From CAVOOW01 sp963697675 (GTDB taxonomy: Bacteria > Actinomycetota > Actinomycetes > JACCUZ01): a DNA stretch of 64,000 nt. Under the pieces are notes generated by a model. It saw only the letters and a program-made list of their open reading frames with translations. It ran no database searches and had not been told where the DNA came from. Each line of letters starts with the position of its first letter. The first letter of the stretch is position 1. A program made the position numbers and the translations under genes. Shown in pieces: positions 46,236 through 55,515 of the stretch. The stretch lies in contig CAVOOW010000006.1 of NCBI GenBank assembly GCA_963697675.1, forward strand, positions 1,426,001-1,490,000. Direction: 5' to 3'.

Positions 46236-46341
46236 GGTTGGGCCCACGGCGTCTTTGCCGTCGGGGACCGGAACAGCATAGGGGAAGGGCGCCGGTGTTC
46301 ACCAACGGAGTCCACCCGGCGTGACCGAGCCCCAGATCGAC

Positions 46342-46392
46342 GAGCGACCTTCCGCCGCGACACGCCCGGCGTGTCGCGAACGAAGGTCGCTC
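46342..46392. terminator. Large two-part hairpin
   Basis: Outer perfect arms GAGCGACCTTC and GAAGGTCGCTC (11 bp) enclose inner arms CGACACGCC and GGCGTGTCG. It lies downstream of the metallophosphoesterase stop and upstream of the tRNA genes. There is no U-tract, as is usual in high-GC actinomycetes. Probably ends the metallophosphoesterase transcript. Confidence 0.7.
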
Positions 46393-46414
46393 CCCGGCTT
46401 CAACGGCGCGACGG

Positions 46415-47993
46415 TCAGCCGCCGGGCGAGGACGTGTCGCTCAGCGACGGCGACAGCGTGTCGGACGGCGACAGGGTGGACGACGTGGTCGGCGACGGGG
46501 ACCAGGTGGCCGGCGAGGGAAGGTTGGTCTTGTCGGTCGCGGTGATCGAGCTGCGCAGGTGGCGCTGGATCGACACGGAGGTCAGCCCCAGCCCGCCCAG
46601 GGTGATGTCGTCCCAGGCCTGCAGATCGTGGGTCGTACGGTCGAAATAGAGCACCGACGCCTCGGCCGGTGTCGGCTTCTCGCCCTCGAGCCCACGCAGC
46701 CCCGACGCGCCCGTGGAGCCCTGGGCGAACAGCAGCGTCTCGAACGGCAGCAGTTGCTGGAATCGCCGGTGATAGTGGCCGGCCAGTGCCACCGGGACGG
46801 TGCCGTCGGTCTCGGCCGCGCCTTCCGGGTCGTGCATCATCGCGATGTCCACCGGCGCCTCGGCGGGCTGTCGCCGGATCAGGCTGGCGAGGCGCTCGCC
46901 GGTCACCTTCACGCTGGTCGGCGCTGCCTGGCCACGCGTGTCCTTGTCCGGCGTGAACCGGGGGTCACCGATGCCGGCCAGCCGCAGACCGAGCACCTCG
47001 TGCACCTGGTCGTCCAGCACGATCGCGTTCGGCTGCTCGCGGATCGCTTCCTCCGTGACCAGCGAGTCGTGGTTGCCGCGCACGTAGACATACGGCACCC
47101 CGAGAGTCCCGATCGGCTGCACGTAGGCGTTCTCGGCCTCCGTGCCGTGGTCGCTGATGTCGCCCGTGTCCACGATGAAGTCGACGTCGAACTGCTTGGT
47201 CATCGACCTGATCACGTCCCACGACCCGGGGTTGATGTGCAGATCGGACACGAAGAGCACGCGGATGGTCGACGAGCTCGGCGCGAAGGCAGGCAGGGTC
47301 GACGTCACGTCATAGAGCCGCGAGATGTTCGTGACGATCTTGGCGAGCTGCTTCTCGTACTTCTTGAAGTCCGTGACGATGTCGCCCGCGTCACCTACGA
47401 CGCTCGGGGCGCTGGCGAGCAGCCCGGTGTAACGCGGTTCGTTGATGGCCTGCGGGTTCCACGTCGCAGCGGCCGCAGCGCCGCCGCTGGTGACCGCCAC
47501 GAGGGCCACCGCGCCGGCGAGCAGCGCGCGACGATAGCGGCGCCGAAAGACAGGAATACCGAGGAGTACGGCGCCGAGCACGGCTGAGGCAGCGGCGCGC
47601 CAGATCAGCTGCCGGACCGCGGATTCCAGATCGGCAGAGACCTGGGCGGGTAGCCCGTGCAGTGATTGCGGGTCGTTGAAGATCTCCCGGGCGTCGGCCT
47701 CGTTGATCTGGGTCACGTCGGCGTGCAGCCGGAACGGCCCGTCGTGCGTCTTCAGGCTGAGCTCGCCCAGGGGCGGCAGCGAGAGTACGGAGCCGCCGGT
47801 GGGCGACACCTCGATGGTGAGCCGCGCCTCGAGCGGACCGATCGAGGTGGTCATCCGGCCGCCGACCAGCAGCCCGAGCCAGGCGCCGACGAGCCCGATG
47901 AACACGATCTCGAGCGACCAAGGTCGTACGCGGCCAGCGCTGCCAGGGCCACCACGACCGGGCTGGCGGCTGCTCCGGCGCGGTGTCCTCCAT
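46415..47993 (-). CDS. Membrane metallophosphoesterase (one frameshift)
   Basis: The N-terminus from the ATG at 47993 ('MEDTAPEQPPARSWWPWQRW') and the remainder ('LEIVFIGLVGAWLGLLVGG' onward) are in two frames, with one extra base near 47925. Corrected length is about 525 residues. Two N-terminal membrane segments, one at each end of an external domain, precede a calcineurin-like domain with the metal motifs 'VSDLHIN', 'DTGDISDHG', 'RGNHDS', 'MMHDPE' and 'AGHYHR'. It ends in a Ser/Thr/Pro-rich tail. The YkuE-like esterase is membrane-tethered; its substrate is unknown. Confidence 0.88.
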
Positions 47994-48057
47994 ATGCCTA
48001 GATGACACCATGTGTGCGCCAGTGACTAATCGGGGTACCGCGAGGCAGGATCGACGA

Positions 48058-48408
48058 ATGCTCGAGATGTCTCCCGAGGACTTCGACGAGGCGGTCGGCG
48101 AGGCGCTCGACGGGGTGCCTCCGGAGCTGACCCGGCTGATGGACAACGTCGCGCTCTTCGTCGAGGACGAGCCGCCGGCCGACGACCCCGACCTCCTGGG
48201 GTGGTACGACGGCACGCCGCTCACCGAGCGCGGTTGGAACTACTCCGGCGTGCTGCCCGACCGCATCGTGGTGTTCCGGCGGCCGCTGCTGCGCATGTGC
48301 CGCAGCCGCGACGAGCTGGTCGACGAGGTGCGCATCACCGTCGTCCACGAGATCGCCCACCATTTCGGCATCGACGACGAGCGGCTGCACGAGCTCGGGT
48401 ACGGCTGA
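48058..48408 (+). CDS. Small zincin-type metalloprotease (DUF1025/MpaL-like)
   Basis: 116 residues from the ATG at 48058 ('MLEMSPEDFDEAVGEALDGV'), which has AGGCAGGA upstream; the open frame begins 25 codons earlier without family text. The zinc motif is 'VVHEIAHHFGIDDERLHELG' with HEIAH and a downstream aspartate. The fold belongs to the minimal metallopeptidase family (PF06262) widespread in actinomycetes. It lacks a signal, so it is cytoplasmic. Substrate unknown. Divergent from the metallophosphoesterase with 64 bp between starts. Confidence 0.9.
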   Translation: MLEMSPEDFDEAVGEALDGVPPELTRLMDNVALFVEDEPPADDPDLLGWYDGTPLTERGWNYSGVLPDRIVVFRRPLLRMCRSRDELVDEVRITVVHEIAHHFGIDDERLHELGYG

Positions 48409-48688
48409 GTCCGGGCGCTGACTGACGGACACACGGTCTCGCCGGCGCTGATCGACGGTCTCGCGGGCGCTGATCGACGGATTCATGTCGCGGGATCTGA
48501 CTCACGGACACATCTGGGGCTGAAGACGCCGCGGGTGGCCATCGTGGCGCCACTCCAGTCACGGCAATCTCACCTGCCACCTTTGTGTCGCATGGTCAGA
48601 GTGATGGTCGGACCGGAGAGGCGGCGGACGGTCGGACCGGAGAAGCGGCGTGATGGTCGGACCGGAGAAGCGGCGGACAAAGCGTGCG
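48409..48688. repeat. Gene-free gap with two sets of tandem repeats
   Basis: At 48411-48512 a degenerate unit GGCGCTGATCGACGG recurs three to four times. At 48606-48678 three near-perfect 24-25-bp units (GGTCGGACCGGAGAAGCGGC plus 4-5 bases) lie in tandem. The gap is between the 3' ends of the convergent metalloprotease and GGDEF-EAL genes. No coding frame is convincing. Confidence 0.75.
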
Positions 48689-50396
48689 TCAGGTGCGGTC
48701 GATGTCCACGCGCCGGAGGTGGATCACGTCGTACAACTCATCGACCGGGCGCGCCGCGCCGATCAGGTGGCCCTGCACGCTCTGGTATCCGAGCTGGCGC
48801 AGCCACCGCAGCTGGCTGGGCGACTCCACCCCGGAGGCGATCAGGTGGCGACCGGCGGTCAGCGCCGCGACAGCGACGGCTTCGACGAGGGCCGCGCTGG
48901 CCGGGTCGTCGAGGCTGGCCGCGATGAACGAGCGGTCGATCTTCAGGGTGTCGACCGGCAGCCGCGCGCAGGGTGTCCAGCGACGGCAGGCCGTTCCCGA
49001 AGTCGTCGATGGCCAGCCCGACACCCATGGCGCGCAGCTGGTCGAGCTCGGTGGTGAGCCCCTGGCCGGCCGTCGCGAGCTCGCTCTCGTGCATCTCGAG
49101 GTAGAGCCCGCGGGCCTGCAACCCCGCCCAGGTGAGCAGGGACGCGACCCTGTCGGCGAACCCCGGCCTGGCCACCTCGCTGGCCCACACGTTCACGCTG
49201 ACCCGCAACGTCGGGTCGTGCCAGGACGCGGCCTGCGCGATGGCCGTTCGCAGCACCCAGTCGGTCAGCGATCGGCACAGCCCTGCGGCCTCGGCGACGT
49301 GCAGGAAGTCGTGCGGCAGCAGCGTCCCGAACCGGGGGTGACGCCAGCGCACGAGCGCCTCGAGACCGACCACGTGACCGTCGAAGCGCACGACGGGCTG
49401 GTAGTGCAGCAGCAGCTGGTCGGCCTGGATGGCGTGCCGCAGCTCGGCATAGATCCCGGTGGCCGGCGAACCGACCTCGAGCAGTGTCTCGTCGGCGATC
49501 ACGAAGTCGAGGTCGGGATGGTGCTTGGCCCGGTACATCGCGAGGTCGGCCATCCGCACGAGCTGATCGCCCGTCTCGTTCGCCGAGCCGGGAACGGCCA
49601 CGCCGATGCTGGCCGACACCGTCGCCATCTCGCCATCGAGGCGCACCGGCCGGCGGATCGCCTCGAGCAGCCGGCCCACGAGCAGTGAGATGTCGCCCTC
49701 GCTGGAGACGTCCTCGCAGAGCACGACGAACTCGTCACCCCCGATGCGCGCGACCGTGTCGCAGGTGCGCAGGACCGAGATGATGTTGCGGGCCACCGCC
49801 ACGAGCATCGTGTCGCCGGCGTCGTGGCCGAAGCTGTCGTTGATCTTCTTGAACTCGTCGAGGTCGAGGAACAGCACCGCCACCGTCCGGCTGGTTCGGC
49901 CCGCCCGGGACAGCGCCGTCTCGATGCGGTCGCTGAGCAGTCGCCGGTTGGGCAGGTCGGTCAGGCTGTCGTGCAGCGCGGCATGCAGCAGGATCTTCTC
50001 GGTGTTGCGGCGGCTCGTCGCATCGTCGAGGCTCACGAGCCGCGCGCCGTAGCCGGCCTCGGGCAGGTCGACGGCCGACGCGACGACCCAGACCTCGCGA
50101 CCGAGTGGGTGGGCGAGACGCTGCTCGGTCTGGCCGTCGGTGAGGAACGGCGCGTCGGCAGCCTGTGGCAGCGACGCCAGCATCGTCCCGGCGATCGCGA
50201 TGGGTGGTCGTCCCAGCAGCCGGCCCAGCGCGTCGTTGGCAGACGTGATCAGGCCGTTGGCGTCGACAAGGGCGCCGGCGACGGGGTTGCGTTCGAAGAT
50301 CGACCGCCACAGGGTCCGGTCGGCACGCAGTCGCCGCACCACCTGGGCGAGGCGCGCGAGGTCGTCGTCCACCTCGTGCTGCGTCAGTGCCTCCAC
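48689..50396 (-). CDS. PAS-GGDEF-EAL cyclic-di-GMP protein (one frameshift)
   Basis: About 568 residues after correction, from a GTG at 50396. A PAS-like sensor ('SIFERNPVAGALVDANGLI', residues about 30-130) precedes a GGDEF domain with 'RIGGDEFVVLC' and an EAL domain with 'GLEALVRWRHP' and 'IDDFGNGLPSLD'. At about 48960 the frame shifts, and the C-terminus continues as 'LPVDTLKIDRSFIAASL' and 'YQSVQGHLIGAARPVDEL'. The EAL loop usually read as A-E-G-V-E is 'ASGVES' here, and 'DDFGNG' replaces DDFGTG, so hydrolysis may be weak. It is soluble and probably responds to a PAS ligand. Confidence 0.88.
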
Positions 50397-50565
50397 CCCC
50401 CGTGGCCTGGCTCAGCGACGCGCGGCTGCGCGTCTCACAGGACAGTGTTCCGTCACGCTGCGTGATTCACGCCCCGGGTGCACCAAGTTCACCCCATCGC
50501 GCCCGGGATGACTTTACTGGTTGTTGGGACTACTCAGAGTGACAATCGGTGCCACGCCGGACAGG

Positions 50566-51324
50566 TCAAGTGACGAAACGATGTACGTCGACGCCGGCGT
50601 CCCCGAGTGCCTGACGCACTCGACGGGCCAGGTCAACGGCGCCCGGAGTGTCACCGTGGACGCACAGCGACGCGACCGCCATGGGCAGGATGCTGCCGTC
50701 CACGGCCACCACCTCGGCCGCGGTCGCCAGGCGCAGGGACCGCTCGACGACGGCAGCGGGGTCGGTGACGAGGGCAGCAGGGTCAGAGCGCGGCACGAGC
50801 TGCCCGTCCGGGGTGTACGCACGGTCGGCGAAGCCCTCGGCGACGGCTTGCAGGCCGGCCCGCTCGGCGTGCCGGAGCAATGCCGAGCCGGGCAACCCGA
50901 GGATCGGCAGCGCGACGTCGTACTCCGTGACCGCCCGCACCACCGCCTGGGCCTGCCCGTCGTCGACGACGCAGGTGTTGTAGAGCGCGCCGTGCGGCTT
51001 GACGTAGCGCACCCGTGTCCCCGCGACGCGGCACAGCCCGTCGAGCGCGCCGAGCTGGTAGAGCACGTCGTCGGTCAGCTCGCGGGGGGCGATGTCCATG
51101 GGCCGGCGGCCGAAGCCGGCGAGGTCGCGATAGGACACCTGGGCGCCGACTGCCACGTCGTGGGCAACCGCTCCGACCGCGACGGTCCGCATGATCGACG
51201 GGTCGCCGGCGTGGAACCCGCAGGCCGCGTTCGCGCTCGTGACGATGCGCAGCAACGCTTCGTCGTCGCCCAGCCGCCAGACACCGAAGCCCTCACCCAG
51301 GTCGCTGTTCAGGTCGATCGACAT
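50566..51324 (-). CDS. pxpA: 5-oxoprolinase subunit A (LamB/YcsF family)
   Basis: 252 residues. Family signatures 'IDLNSDLGEGFGVWRLGDD' at the N-terminus, 'ANAACGFHAGDPSIM', 'VRYVKPHGALYN' and 'ADRAYTPDGQLVPR'. PxpA works with PxpB and PxpC to hydrolyse 5-oxoproline to glutamate with ATP. Its ATG comes one base after the pxpBC stop, so it is the second gene of a two-gene operon. The pathway salvages pyroglutamate formed from glutamine or damaged peptides. Confidence 0.94.
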   Translation of the reverse strand: MSIDLNSDLGEGFGVWRLGDDEALLRIVTSANAACGFHAGDPSIMRTVAVGAVAHDVAVGAQVSYRDLAGFGRRPMDIAPRELTDDVLYQLGALDGLCRVAGTRVRYVKPHGALYNTCVVDDGQAQAVVRAVTEYDVALPILGLPGSALLRHAERAGLQAVAEGFADRAYTPDGQLVPRSDPAALVTDPAAVVERSLRLATAAEVVAVDGSILPMAVASLCVHGDTPGAVDLARRVRQALGDAGVDVHRFVT

Positions 51325-51325
51325 G

Positions 51326-52838
51326 TCAGCCTCCGATCCGGCGCATGCGCACTGTTGTCCCCGGCCCGGCCTGCGCGAGCGCGGCCAGGTCCGCGACGTC
51401 GACCACGCCGATGACCGGATAGCCGCCGGTGGTGGGGTGGTCGGCGAGCAGGACGACCGGCTGCCCGTCGGGCGGCACCTGCACCGCTCCGGTGACCATG
51501 CCGGCGCTGTCCATCTCGTCGTCGGTGCGCCAGGCGATCGGCGGACCGATCAGCCGAGCACCGACGCGGTTGCTGTCGGTCGACAGCGTGTAGGTCGAAC
51601 CGGTGAGCAGATCGACCGCGTCGGCGCCGAACCACTCGTCGTCGGGACCGACCCGCACGTGCAGCAGGACCTCCCCGACCGGTCGCGGCACGGTGAACGA
51701 CACCGAGGCGGGTGGCTGGGCGGCTTCGCCGAGTGCCAGCACCTGCCCATCCGCCAGCACTGGTGGGCCGAGACCGGACAGCGTGTCCGTCGACCGGCTG
51801 CCGAGCACCGGTGTCACACGGATGCCGCCGGCCACTGCGACATAGCTCCGTACGCCGGAGATCGCCGGACCGACGTTCACGAGCGATCCCGCCCGCAGGC
51901 CCACGGCGACGCCCCATTCGACGGCGCGGCCGTCCGCGTGCACCGTCGCGGGGGCGCCTGTGACGGCGAGCGCCGTGCGGGCGTCCACCCGAAAGCTCAC
52001 GCCGTCCACCGTGGTCTCGAGGACCGCGTCGTCCTCGGCGTTGCCGACCAGCCGGTTGGCCAGCCGCGCGGCCGGCTCGTCGAGGGCTCCGGCTCGTGGC
52101 ACGCCGAGGTGCGCAGCGCCGCGGCGCCCACCATCCTGCACGGTGCTCAGCGCACCGGCCCGGACGATCGTGATGCCGGCCGGCCCGTCAGCGGTCTCCC
52201 TCACCCGAGCCCGCCCCGCGGGGTCGGGCTGCTCGTCGACCGGCACGAACCGCACCCGGGTGCCGGGCGGCAGCAGTGCGGGCGGGTCGTTGGCGACGTC
52301 GAACAGGTCGACGCCGGTGCGTCCGATGAGCTGCCAGCCGCCGGGGGAGGCGGTGGGGTAGATGCCGCAGAAGCGGCCGGCCAGAGCAACGGCACCGGCG
52401 GGCACGCGCGTGCGCGGTGTCGCGCGGCGCGGCACGTTCTCGTGCATCCCGACGAGGTAGGCGAAACCCGGCGCGAACCCGCAGAACCCGACCTCGAAGT
52501 CGGTCGCGGCATGCCGCTTGACCACCGTCGCGACGTCGGTGTCCCACAGCGAGGCGACATCGGAGAGGTCCGCGCCGTCGTAGACCGTGGGGATCTCCAC
52601 CACGGCACCCGCGGTCATCGTCGCCTGGTCCGGCAGCTGCCGGTCCTCGAGCACGCGCGGCCAGCATGGAAGGGGAGATGCCGTCCACGAGCACGGTGCG
52701 GTGTCCCGGCACGATCTCGTCCGGCGCGGGCAGGGCGCCGTCGGCGACCAGGTCGAGCAGCGCCTGCCGCCAACGTGCACCCGTCCCAGGGGGTACGTCG
52801 ACGAGGGCGGCCCGGGTGCCGACGGGGCGGATGCGCAT
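51326..52838 (-). CDS. pxpBC: 5-oxoprolinase subunits B and C, fused (one frameshift)
   Basis: From the ATG at 52838 the PxpB (KipI-like) N-terminus reads 'MRIRPVGTRAALVDVPPGTG' to 'TVLVDGISPSMLA'. One extra base near 52660 then moves the frame to 'RVLEDRQLPDQATMTAGAVV', 'FEVGFCGFAPGFAYL' and 'RTRVPAGAVALAG'. PxpC (KipA-like) begins at about residue 225 with 'ITIVRAGALSTVQDGGRRGA' and ends 'VIGVVDVADLAALAQAGPG'. Corrected length is about 503 residues. The B-C fusion is common in actinomycetes. It forms the ATP-using part of 5-oxoprolinase with PxpA. Confidence 0.9.
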
Positions 52839-52927
52839 GTCAGCCCGTCCCGACTGCGGTCAGCGGCGCTCGCGCGTACGACTCGTCTTGCACTTCCGGC
52901 CGCACCCCGCCCCAGCACATGGTGGGA

Positions 52928-52956
52928 TTGTCCACCACTGACCGCGCTTTTATTCT
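52928..52956 (+). promoter_or_regulatory. Sigma-70-type promoter of the gluconokinase gene
   Basis: TTGTCC (52928-52933) and TATTCT (52951-52956) are separated by 17 bp. The expected transcription start, near 52963, is at or just before the GTG start codon at 52966, so the gene is probably read from a leaderless transcript. Confidence 0.6.
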
Positions 52957-52965
52957 CCCCGTGAG

Positions 52966-53538
52966 GTGAGTCCGCTGCAGCCGCCGGAGGAGCCGACGAC
53001 CACGATCAGCGTGGTCGTCATGGGCGTCTCCGGCTCGGGAAAGTCGACCGTGGCCATGCGCCTGGTCGAGCTGCTCGGCTGGCCGTTCGCCGAGGGTGAT
53101 GACTTCCATCCGGTTGCCAACGTCGAGAAGATGCGGTCGGGCAGGCCGCTGAGTGACCGGGACCGAAAGCCGTGGCTGGCGGCCGTCGCCGACTGGATCG
53201 GCGAGCAGGAGGTCGCCGGGCGGAGCGCCGTCGTGACCTGCTCCGCCCTCAAGCGGGCCTACCGGGAGGCACTGCGCCGCAACCACCCGTCCGTCTGGTT
53301 CGTCCATGTGAGCGCGTCACCAGGCGGGCTGAAGGCTCGCCTCGAGACCCGCAGCGGTCACTACATGCCGGCCTCCCTGCTGGCCAGCCAGCTCGAGACA
53401 CTCCAGCCGCTGGACCCCGACGAGCCGGGCGTCACGATCAGCGGAGAGGGGCCGCCCGACGTCGTCGCGGGTCGGGTCCTCGACGCCCTGCGTGACGAGC
53501 GCGGACGGCGACTCCGCTACTCCGGCGAAGCCCAGTAG
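52966..53538 (+). CDS. gntK: Gluconokinase
   Basis: 190 residues. P-loop 'VVMGVSGSGKSTVAMRL', followed by the GntK markers 'FAEGDDFHPVANVEKMRSGR', 'PLSDRDRKPWLAAVADWI', 'CSALKRAYREALR' and 'FVHVSASPGGLKARLETRSG'. It phosphorylates gluconate to 6-phosphogluconate for the pentose phosphate pathway. It stands alone, with no gluconate permease nearby. Start GTG at 52966; GTG 52961 is out of frame. It is divergent from pxpBC. Confidence 0.94.
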   Translation: MSPLQPPEEPTTTISVVVMGVSGSGKSTVAMRLVELLGWPFAEGDDFHPVANVEKMRSGRPLSDRDRKPWLAAVADWIGEQEVAGRSAVVTCSALKRAYREALRRNHPSVWFVHVSASPGGLKARLETRSGHYMPASLLASQLETLQPLDPDEPGVTISGEGPPDVVAGRVLDALRDERGRRLRYSGEAQ

Positions 53539-53697
53539 CAGCACGGGCCACTGCCCGAGCGGTGCCGGAACCAGCATTTGACCGGATGCAGACCGGCTTT
53601 GAGCGTGCGGCCGCCGCAGAGACCACCCATTTGGCTCACGGTTGCCCGCACCCGGATGTCGATGTGAAGAGGGACAAACCTCTTGAAAGGCGTGTGG

Positions 53698-55515
53698 ATG
53701 CCAACATCGTTCGCGGTAACCGTCCGACCGACTGTTCGACGTCGGGAGTGGCAGGCACTCACTGTCATCGCTCTCGCCGTCGCCCTGGTCCTTCCGGCCA
53801 CCGCGTCGTCTGGCTCCACCGCACCCGCGGCCGGGCCGATGGTGCACCAGCTCGCCTGGTGGGCGGATGGCGCCGGAACGGGCCTCAGCAGCCTGTCCGC
53901 GAAGCTCCGCGCCGCCGGTGCCTCGGTCGTCGGACGGCTGTCCGTCGCCGACGCCGTCGTGGTCGAGGTGCCCAGCACCTGGCAGGCGCCGGTCGGCGTC
54001 GCCACCGCGGTGGACTCACCGCTCACGGTCGCCGGCAACGACAACTCGTCGTCGAACGGCCGACAGGGCCCCAGCTCCAACGCCGCCGACGCGTTTGACG
54101 GCGACGGCGTGACCGTCGCCGTCGTCGACACCGGCGTCGCCGACGTCGCGGACCTGCGCGGCGCGGTCACGCACGTGAACGTCTCCGGTGCCGCCAAGGG
54201 CGACGGGTACGGCCACGGCACGTTCCTCGCCGGACTGATCGCGAGCAGCGGCGCATCGTCGAACGGTCTCTACCGCGGGGTCGCTCCCAAGGCCGACATC
54301 CTGGACGTGCAGGTCGCCGCTGCCGATGGCAGCACCTCGCTGCTGAAGGTGCTGGCCGGCCTGCAGGTCGTCGCCGAGCGCGCCCGCCGCGACGACTCGA
54401 TCCGGGTCGTCAACCTCTCGCTGTCTGCCGATGACCCGGGCATCAGAGGGATCGACCCGCTGAGCCGCGCGGTCGAGACCCTCTGGAACCGCGGCCTCGT
54501 GGTCGTCGTGGCCGCCGGCAACGACGGTCCGGACGCCGGCACCGTCTCCATCCCGGGCACCGACCCGGCAGTGATCACCGTCGGAGCACTGGACGACAAG
54601 AGCACCGACTCGCGTCGCGACGACGTGGTCGCGCCGTTCTCCGCCCGCGGCATCGCGGGTGACCCGAACATCAAGCCCGACGTCGTTGCTGACGGCGTCT
54701 CGACGGTCGGCCTGCGCGCACCGGGCAGCGTCATCGACAGCCAGCACCCGACGGCTCGCGTCGGCAGCGCCAACTTCCGCGGCAGTGGCACCTCGATGGC
54801 GGCCGCAGTCGCCTCCGGCGAGGTCGCCGGGCTGCTCTCCGTGCTGCCCGACCTGGACCCCGATGACGTCAAGGCCGCGCTGATGAACGGCGCCTACGAC
54901 GTGGCCGGGGACCGCACGGCAACCGGCGCCGGCGGCATCGACGTGGTCGCCGCACAGGCGGCCGCGCAGCAGCTGAGCCAGGACCGGCAGCAGTGGTCCA
55001 GCCGATCGGTCGTCGCCTCGTACAACAAGTTCGCCAGCGCGTGGGACAACGGCTCGCAGCGCGACGCGACCGCCGCGTGGGTGCAGCTGCCGGCGAGCCT
55101 GCGCGCTCAGGTCGCCAAGGCATGGGCGAACAGTGTCGCCGCGAACAACGACTCGACCGACGCGCAGGTGTTCCAGGCCCGCACCTGGGCGCAGGACAGC
55201 GACCTGGGCGCCAGCTGGCTCGCCCGCACCTGGGCCGCCCGCACGTGGGCCGGTGACGACTGGGCCGCTCGCACCTGGGCCGCCCGCACCTGGGCGTACG
55301 ACGACTGGGCGGCGCGTACGTGGGCAGCCCGCACCTGGGCCGGGGACGACTGGGCGGCGCGTACGTGGGCCGCCCGCACCTGGGCCGGGGACGACTGGGC
55401 GGCGCGTACGTGGGCAGCCCGCACCTGGGCGGCCGATGACTGGTCCGCGCGTACCTGGGCCGCTCGTACGTGGGCCGCACGCACCTGGGCAGTCGCCGAC
55501 TGGGGCACCAGCTGA
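53698..55515 (+). CDS. Secreted subtilisin-like (S8) protease with Trp-rich repeat tail
   Basis: 605 residues from the ATG at 53698 (AAAGG 7 bp upstream; TTG 53683 and GTG 53692 are alternatives). A signal peptide ('ALTVIALAVALVLPATASSG') and a propeptide-like region of about 100 residues precede the S8 domain. The triad is Asp in 'VVDTGVADV' (residue 144), His in 'GYGHGTFLAG' (173) and Ser in 'GSGTSMAAAV' (366); the oxyanion Asn is in 'VVAAGNDGPDAG'. After a short helical linker, the last 100 residues are six copies of a 15-residue unit A-R-T-W-A-A-R-T-W-A-x-D-D-W-A. It is probably a cell-surface or exported protease. A histidine kinase gene overlaps its 3' end. Confidence 0.9.
   Translation: MPTSFAVTVRPTVRRREWQALTVIALAVALVLPATASSGSTAPAAGPMVHQLAWWADGAGTGLSSLSAKLRAAGASVVGRLSVADAVVVEVPSTWQAPVGVATAVDSPLTVAGNDNSSSNGRQGPSSNAADAFDGDGVTVAVVDTGVADVADLRGAVTHVNVSGAAKGDGYGHGTFLAGLIASSGASSNGLYRGVAPKADILDVQVAAADGSTSLLKVLAGLQVVAERARRDDSIRVVNLSLSADDPGIRGIDPLSRAVETLWNRGLVVVVAAGNDGPDAGTVSIPGTDPAVITVGALDDKSTDSRRDDVVAPFSARGIAGDPNIKPDVVADGVSTVGLRAPGSVIDSQHPTARVGSANFRGSGTSMAAAVASGEVAGLLSVLPDLDPDDVKAALMNGAYDVAGDRTATGAGGIDVVAAQAAAQQLSQDRQQWSSRSVVASYNKFASAWDNGSQRDATAAWVQLPASLRAQVAKAWANSVAANNDSTDAQVFQARTWAQDSDLGASWLARTWAARTWAGDDWAARTWAARTWAYDDWAARTWAARTWAGDDWAARTWAARTWAGDDWAARTWAARTWAADDWSARTWAARTWAARTWAVADWGTS
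55222..55512. repeat. 45-bp tandem repeat encoding ARTWA-ARTWA-xDDWA
   Basis: About six 45-bp units lie in the protease 3' end, all in frame, with third-position changes between copies. The encoded tail has a tryptophan every 5 residues. The last unit has an extra ARTWA and ends VADWGTS. Confidence 0.95.
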
